This document shows, piece after piece, positions 55,603 through 64,000 of a stretch of DNA of 64,000 bases. This DNA comes from Candidatus Arsenophonus triatominarum (GTDB lineage Bacteria > Pseudomonadota > Gammaproteobacteria > Enterobacterales > Enterobacteriaceae), in the NCBI RefSeq assembly GCF_001640365.1, contig NZ_LWMI01000007.1:326411-390410 (forward strand), in the 5' to 3' direction. The first letter of the stretch is position 1; each line of letters begins with the position of its first letter. A program made the translations under genes and the position numbers. The notes beneath the pieces are model-generated. The model was not told the DNA's origin and ran no database searches. It saw only the letters and a list, made by a program, of their open reading frames with translations.

Positions 55603-56252
55603 TATTTACGTGTTTTTTTCATTACGTGATTACCAACAAATTGAATAGCAAAAACTAAAATAATCAGTAAAACAAGAACCGTATTCATAACAGTAGGGTT
55701 ATAGGTATAATAGCCGTATTGCATAGCAATCTGACCCAGTCCACCAGAACCCACTGCGCCGCCCATTACAGAGTAACCTATTAACATAATTAAAGTAATG
55801 GTCGCTGCGTTGACTAAACCGGGTAAAGATTCAGGTAACAGAATTTTACCAATGATTTGTAGTGGCGTTGCGCCCATTGAGCGAGCAGCTTCAATTAAGC
55901 CATTGGGGATCTCTAACAGCGTATTTTCAACCATACGGGCAATGAAAGGTGCTGCACCAATAGTTAACGGAACGATCGCGGCCTGAATACCGATAGATGT
56001 GCCGACAATTAATTTAGTTAATGGAATAATCCAAACCAATAAAATAATAAATGGAATGGAACGAAACACATTAACCAATGCAGACACTATTCGATAAAGG
56101 GTAAGATTTTCCATAACTTGTCCGGGGCGGGTCACATAAAGTAATATGCCACTAGGAAGCCCTAATAAAAACCCCAAAAATCCCGACACAAAAGTCATGA
56201 TAAGTGTATCTAACGTACCATTTAGTAGCAGAATGATCGTTTTTTCAGACAT
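55602..56252 (-). CDS. metI: Methionine ABC transporter permease MetI
   Basis: MetI is the inner-membrane channel of the MetNIQ importer. The 216-aa protein (E. coli 217) has about five transmembrane segments and the EAA-type cytoplasmic loop [22 protein letters not shown] that docks on MetN. It overlaps metN by 8 bases. The last residues MKKTRK are unaffected by the adjoining IS982. Confidence 0.97.
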   Translation of the reverse strand: MSEKTIILLLNGTLDTLIMTFVSGFLGFLLGLPSGILLYVTRPGQVMENLTLYRIVSALVNVFRSIPFIILLVWIIPLTKLIVGTSIGIQAAIVPLTIGAAPFIARMVENTLLEIPNGLIEAARSMGATPLQIIGKILLPESLPGLVNAATITLIMLIGYSVMGGAVGSGGLGQIAMQYGYYTYNPTVMNTVLVLLIILVFAIQFVGNHVMKKTRK

Positions 56253-57276
56253 AACCTAAGATCTCCACTTTTACATGGTGCTCTTCTAAAAAAGTAATTG
56301 ATTTTTCAATACCTTCGTCAAGACCATGAAATTCAGCAAGCATAAAACCAAATTTAACACCACCGGCGTAATCAATTTGGGTGCTCAATATATTGATGTC
56401 GATATTAAATTTTCTAACAACCATTGAAATTAATGGTGCATCGACTGACTTACCGGTAAATTCCAATTTCAATAATGGCGATAAATCTGGCGCTGGCACC
56501 ATCTGCAAACGCGTTTGATAATCTTCAGGAATATCTAATACGAATGTTGATTTAATAAAATTTTGCGCAATTGGTGTCTTAGGATGAGAAAATACCTCAC
56601 TAACGCTATCTTGTTCTATTAAACGCCCTTCACTGATAATCGCGACTTGATCGCATATACGTTTTACAACGTCCATTTCGTGAGTAATAAGTAAGATGGT
56701 TAAACCTAAACGTCGATTAATATCTTTTAATAGCTCAAGAATAGAACGGGTTGTTGCTGGATCTAATGCACTTGTCGCTTCATCACATAATAATATTTTA
56801 GGCGAATTGGCTAAAGCGCGAGCTATAGCAACGCGTTGCTTCTGTCCTCCAGATAGACTGGCTGGATAGGCATCTTTTTTATTTGCTAAATCGACTAGCT
56901 TTAATAACTCTGTTACACGTTGATGGATCTCGGCTTTTGGCGTGTTATCTAGTTCTAGAGGTAAGGCAATATTATCGAAAACATTGCGTGATGAAAGTAG
57001 ATTGAAATGTTGGAAAATCATACCGATAGTACGACGAGTTAAGATTAATTCTTTTTCAGAAAGATCTGTCAACACCTGCCCATCAATCAATACATCACCT
57101 GTCGTTGGGCGCTCAAGCATATTGACGCAACGAATTAGTGTACTTTTTCCGGCACCGGAAGCACCGATAACTCCGTAAATTTGGCCTTGAGGAACATGCA
57201 GATTAATATTGGTTAATGCGTGAATTGCATGTGCTCCTTGGTGAAAAATTTTATTAATGTTAGAAAATCTTATCAT
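56245..57276 (-). CDS. metN: Methionine ABC transporter ATPase MetN
   Basis: MetN powers methionine import. The 343-aa protein has Walker [10 protein letters not shown] near residue 37, the signature [16 protein letters not shown], Walker [14 protein letters not shown], and a C-terminal ACT-like domain (about 265-343) that binds methionine and inhibits transport when the cell has enough. First gene of metNIQ, with MetJ-type operators upstream. Length equals E. coli MetN. Confidence 0.98.
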   Translation of the reverse strand: MIRFSNINKIFHQGAHAIHALTNINLHVPQGQIYGVIGASGAGKSTLIRCVNMLERPTTGDVLIDGQVLTDLSEKELILTRRTIGMIFQHFNLLSSRNVFDNIALPLELDNTPKAEIHQRVTELLKLVDLANKKDAYPASLSGGQKQRVAIARALANSPKILLCDEATSALDPATTRSILELLKDINRRLGLTILLITHEMDVVKRICDQVAIISEGRLIEQDSVSEVFSHPKTPIAQNFIKSTFVLDIPEDYQTRLQMVPAPDLSPLLKLEFTGKSVDAPLISMVVRKFNIDINILSTQIDYAGGVKFGFMLAEFHGLDEGIEKSITFLEEHHVKVEILGYV

Positions 57277-57344
57277 TATTGTGATCTACTAAATAATGGA
57301 AATAGTGTGGTGAGAAAATTCGACTATATTTAACACGGATGTTA

Positions 57345-57368
57345 AGGTGTCTAGACGTCTAAGTCAAC
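57345..57368 (-). promoter_or_regulatory. MetJ operator (met boxes) upstream of metN
   Basis: A perfect met box AGACGTCT at 57353-57360 is adjacent to AGGTGTCT (57345-57352, 6 of 8 matches) and a weak third unit. MetJ with S-adenosylmethionine binds tandem 8-bp boxes and represses methionine genes; metNIQ is a known target in enterics. Confidence 0.75.
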
Positions 57369-57444
57369 AAAAATATAAATACGACTCTTGTTCTTATTTA
57401 GCTGCTTTTCATATAATGAACAAAGTTAAATTTAATGGAGTAAT

Positions 57445-58011
57445 GTGGTGAGTCAAAGTATTCCGGCAATTTTCCTCGATCGTGATGGTACTATTAACCT
57501 CGATCATGGTTATGTTTATGAAATAGATAATTTTCAGTTTATCGAAGGCTCAATTGAAGCAATGCTTGAATTAAAAAAAATGGGATATGCATTGATTCTT
57601 GTTACTAATCAATCAGGTATTGCAAAAGGATTATTCACAGAAGCACAATTTCTTGAACTGACTGAATGGATGGATTGGTCTCTTATTGATCGTGGCGTTG
57701 AGCTTGATGGTATTTATTATTGCCCTCATCATCCTGATGCAATTGAACAAAAATATAAACAAATATGCGATTGCCGTAAGCCGAAAGCCGGTATGCTATT
57801 GGCAGCGCAAAAACAACTTAATATTAATATGAAGACCTCTTACATGGTGGGCGATAAGCTTTCTGATATGCAAGCCGGTAAAGAAGCGCATATTGGCACT
57901 AATGTATTGGTAACTACAGGAAAATCTGTCACTGAAGATGATAAGAAGTCTGCTGATTGGATTATAAATAGCCTGGTAGATTTACCTAATAAGATAAAAA
58001 ATCGGCAATAA
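57445..58011 (+). CDS. gmhB: D,D-heptose 1,7-bisphosphate phosphatase
   Basis: GmhB removes the 1-phosphate in ADP-heptose synthesis for the lipopolysaccharide inner core. The 188-aa HAD phosphatase has FLDRDGTIN near residue 11, VTNQSGIA, zinc-binding Cys/His residues (CPHHPD and CDCRKP) and [12 protein letters not shown]. It is divergent from metN and upstream of the rRNA operon, as in E. coli. GTG at 57448 is an alternative start. Confidence 0.96.
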   Translation: MVSQSIPAIFLDRDGTINLDHGYVYEIDNFQFIEGSIEAMLELKKMGYALILVTNQSGIAKGLFTEAQFLELTEWMDWSLIDRGVELDGIYYCPHHPDAIEQKYKQICDCRKPKAGMLLAAQKQLNINMKTSYMVGDKLSDMQAGKEAHIGTNVLVTTGKSVTEDDKKSADWIINSLVDLPNKIKNRQ

Positions 58012-58066
58012 AAAAATAACAGTATTGTTCATAAATAAAGCAAATTTATTTTTTTCAAAAAAGTAC

Positions 58067-58094
58067 TTGTACAAAGCTAAAATCAATCTATAAT
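58067..58094 (+). promoter_or_regulatory. rRNA operon P1-type promoter
   Basis: TTGTAC (58067-58072) and perfect TATAAT (58089-58094) with 16-bp spacing, an A/T-rich upstream UP-like stretch (58035-58062), and a GCCCTCCC discriminator typical of stringently controlled rRNA promoters. It is about 330 bp before mature 16S. Confidence 0.8.
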
Positions 58095-58423
58095 GCCCTC
58101 CCGTTAACGCAATTTACTCATCAATTGATGAATAAAAGCGTAAAGGAAAATTAAGGTGAAAAACGTAATATACGCCACCTCGCTGCCTAGGTCGCACGCT
58201 CTTTAACAATTAATCAGACAATCTGTGTGGGCACTCGCAAGACATCATCAAAAAATATTTGATTTTAAAGTCTTGAAGAGTGACAAAACAGTTAATTCAT
58301 ATATGAACTAATATGCAGTAACGTTATTTTGGTAGGCAACGGCGAAGGTGGTAGAACACCGGCAAAGCGAGTTGAACAAAAGCGCGTTACGGTCAGTAAA
58401 ACATTCTTTGAGCATCAAGCTTT
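58095..58423 (+). promoter_or_regulatory. rRNA leader with boxA antitermination site
   Basis: The leader contains boxA GCTCTTTAACAATT at 58198-58211, the NusB/S10 antitermination site. The sequence around 58212-58290 pairs with sequence after 16S for RNase III processing (AGACAATCTGTGTG here and CACACAGATTGTCTG near 59992-60006). Confidence 0.75.
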
Positions 58424-59966
<1,543 letters not shown>

Positions 59967-60032
59967 CCTAGATAGATGGAATGTGAGTGTTCACACAGAT
60001 TGTCTGATGAAGATTGAGCAGAAGGTATCATT

Positions 60033-60111
60033 AGGCTTGTAGCTCAGGTGGTTAGAGCGCACCCCTGATAAGGGTGTGAGGTCGGTGGTTCAAGTCCACT
60101 CAGGCCTACCA
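60033..60111 (+). tRNA. ileV: tRNA-Ile (GAT) with enlarged variable loop
   Basis: AGGCTTGTAGCTCAGGTGGT at the start, anticodon loop CTGATAA (GAT) on the stem CACCC/GGGTG, T-arm GGTGG-TTCAAGT-CCACT and encoded CCA. It is 79 nt instead of the usual 77: between the anticodon stem and T-stem there are seven bases (TGAGGTC) rather than five, an extra TG. Confidence 0.95.
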
Positions 60112-60178
60112 ACATTGCTGATGGATGTGGCTGAAAGGTAAGGTTAGCAGGAAGGTGTAATGATACGACAATCTTAAT

Positions 60179-60254
60179 GGGGCTATAGCTCAGCTGGGAG
60201 AGCGCCTGCTTTGCACGCAGGAAGTCAGCGGTTCGATCCCGCTTAGCTCCACCA
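60179..60254 (+). tRNA. alaV: tRNA-Ala (TGC)
   Basis: A 76-nt tRNA with GGGGCTATAGCTCAGCTGGG at the start, anticodon TGC in CTTTGCACG, T-arm AGCGG-TTCGATC-CCGCT and encoded CCA. Ile-Ala is the usual spacer pair in an enteric rRNA operon. Confidence 0.97.
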
Positions 60255-60559
60255 TATTGCAAGATAAAATATAGATAAAAAGTTATTCAGAGCAGGCTGG
60301 CAACAGTATGCTGCGAATAATAATGCTCTTTAACAATCTGGAACAAGCTGAAAATTGAAACACACATTATTGAAAAATAGTGTGGAGAACTCTCAAAACT
60401 CCAATCAGTTGGGTTTTTGTTGTCATGATGAAAGCGTTATGAGCGAGCAGTCAGCCATTCGAGACGGCCAGCGCACAGCGAGCACTGCCCAATAAAGAAT
60501 GGGTGGAGAGGTGCCCATAACCTAGCAAAAAGGCAGCGTAAGACACCTTCGGGTTGTGA
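60255..60559 (+). other. 16S-23S spacer, tRNA-Ala to 23S
   Basis: 305 bases holding the second boxA-like site (GCTCTTTAACAATCTGGA at about 60329) and the 5' arm of the 23S processing stem. No gene. Confidence 0.7.
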
Positions 60560-63456
<2,897 letters not shown>

Positions 63457-63613
63457 AACAACACCGAAGGTGTTTTTGAGAGAGAGAATTTTAGCTTGTT
63501 CAGAGATTGAATCTGGTCGAATTTTGCTGATGGCAGAGACTTGGTCGCGTACTGAGGTAGGTGAGCAGGCTGAAAGGCAGCGAAATGAGACGGGATAAAT
63601 AAAAAAAAGAATT

Positions 63614-63733
63614 TGTCTGGCGGCAATAGCGCGGTGGTCCCACCTGACCCCATGTCGAACTCAGAAGTGAAATGCCGTAGCGCCGATGGTAGTGTGGGGT
63701 CTCCCCATGTGAGAGTAGGGAACCGCTAAGCTT
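63614..63733 (+). rRNA. rrf: 5S ribosomal RNA
   Basis: TGTCTGGCGGCAATAGCGCG through AGAGTAGGGAACCGC, 120 nt, with the conserved core CCATGTCGAACTCAGAAGTG. The terminal helix contains one or two mismatches (e.g. C4 opposite A). Only 17 bases separate it from an IS21-type element; no terminator is seen in between. Confidence 0.93.
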
Positions 63734-63750
63734 AAAATATTAAGGCCACC

Positions 63751-64000
<250 letters not shown>

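Overview
This 64-kb window is an AT-rich enterobacterial chromosome segment. It most resembles an insect-associated member of the Arsenophonus/Providencia/Proteus branch (Morganellaceae). The protein sequences and local gene orders are those of gamma-enterics (pepA-holC-valS, pyrBI-ridA, nrdDG, the rpsB-to-accA superoperon, proS-trmO-rcsF-metQIN-gmhB-rrn). The AT bias, dense insertion sequences and fresh pseudogenes point to a recently host-restricted symbiont, and Arsenophonus is my best guess. The genus is an inference from style, not from a search.

Layout. 1-5300: start of lptF (minus strand), then pepA, holC, valS. 5398-9179: a nested transposon stack in which an IS481 element holds an IS982 element that holds two IS630 elements. 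9219-12552: rraB carrying an internal 180-bp tandem duplication, a small MITE-like repeat, then pyrL leader-pyrB-pyrI and ridA. 12716-15492: anaerobic ribonucleotide reductase nrdDG behind an upstream region with FNR-, NrdR- and DnaA-like sites. 15489-19849: a decay zone with broken yhbP, ubiT, ubiU and yaeH, mixed with three MITE copies, IS91 and IS21 fragments and an intact-looking IS481. 19946-24394: dapD, glnD, map on the minus strand. 25007-46223: a long plus-strand housekeeping run: rpsB-tsf-pyrH-frr-dxr-uppS-cdsA-rseP-bamA-skp-lpxD-fabZ-lpxA-lpxB-rnhB-dnaE-accA, then tilS. 46236-49676: rof split by two tandem IS630 copies (one holding an IS3 element) and a fifth MITE. 49936-58011: nlpE, proS, broken trmO, rcsF, the metNIQ operon with an IS982 between metI and metQ, and gmhB. 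58067-63733: an rRNA operon (16S, tRNA-Ile, tRNA-Ala, 23S, 5S). The window ends in an IS21-type element that starts 18 bases after 5S.

How the genes work together. The core supports translation (ValS, ProS, S2, EF-Ts, Frr, TilS, Map, rRNA), envelope building (BamA, Skp, LpxD/A/B, FabZ, CdsA, UppS, RseP, GmhB), isoprenoid, fatty-acid and pyrimidine supply, nitrogen signalling (GlnD), lysine/peptidoglycan precursor synthesis (DapD), methionine import and replication (DnaE, HolC). Accessory and regulatory genes are being lost: yhbP, ubiT, ubiU, yaeH, rof and trmO.

Most notable: (1) a family of about 192-bp MITE-like elements with 14-bp terminal repeats, five copies; (2) the RraB N-terminal duplication; (3) IS630 copies that all carry the same poly-A frame disruption yet have spread; (4) two perfect inverted DnaA boxes in front of nrdDG. 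I saw no CRISPR array, prophage or toxin locus.
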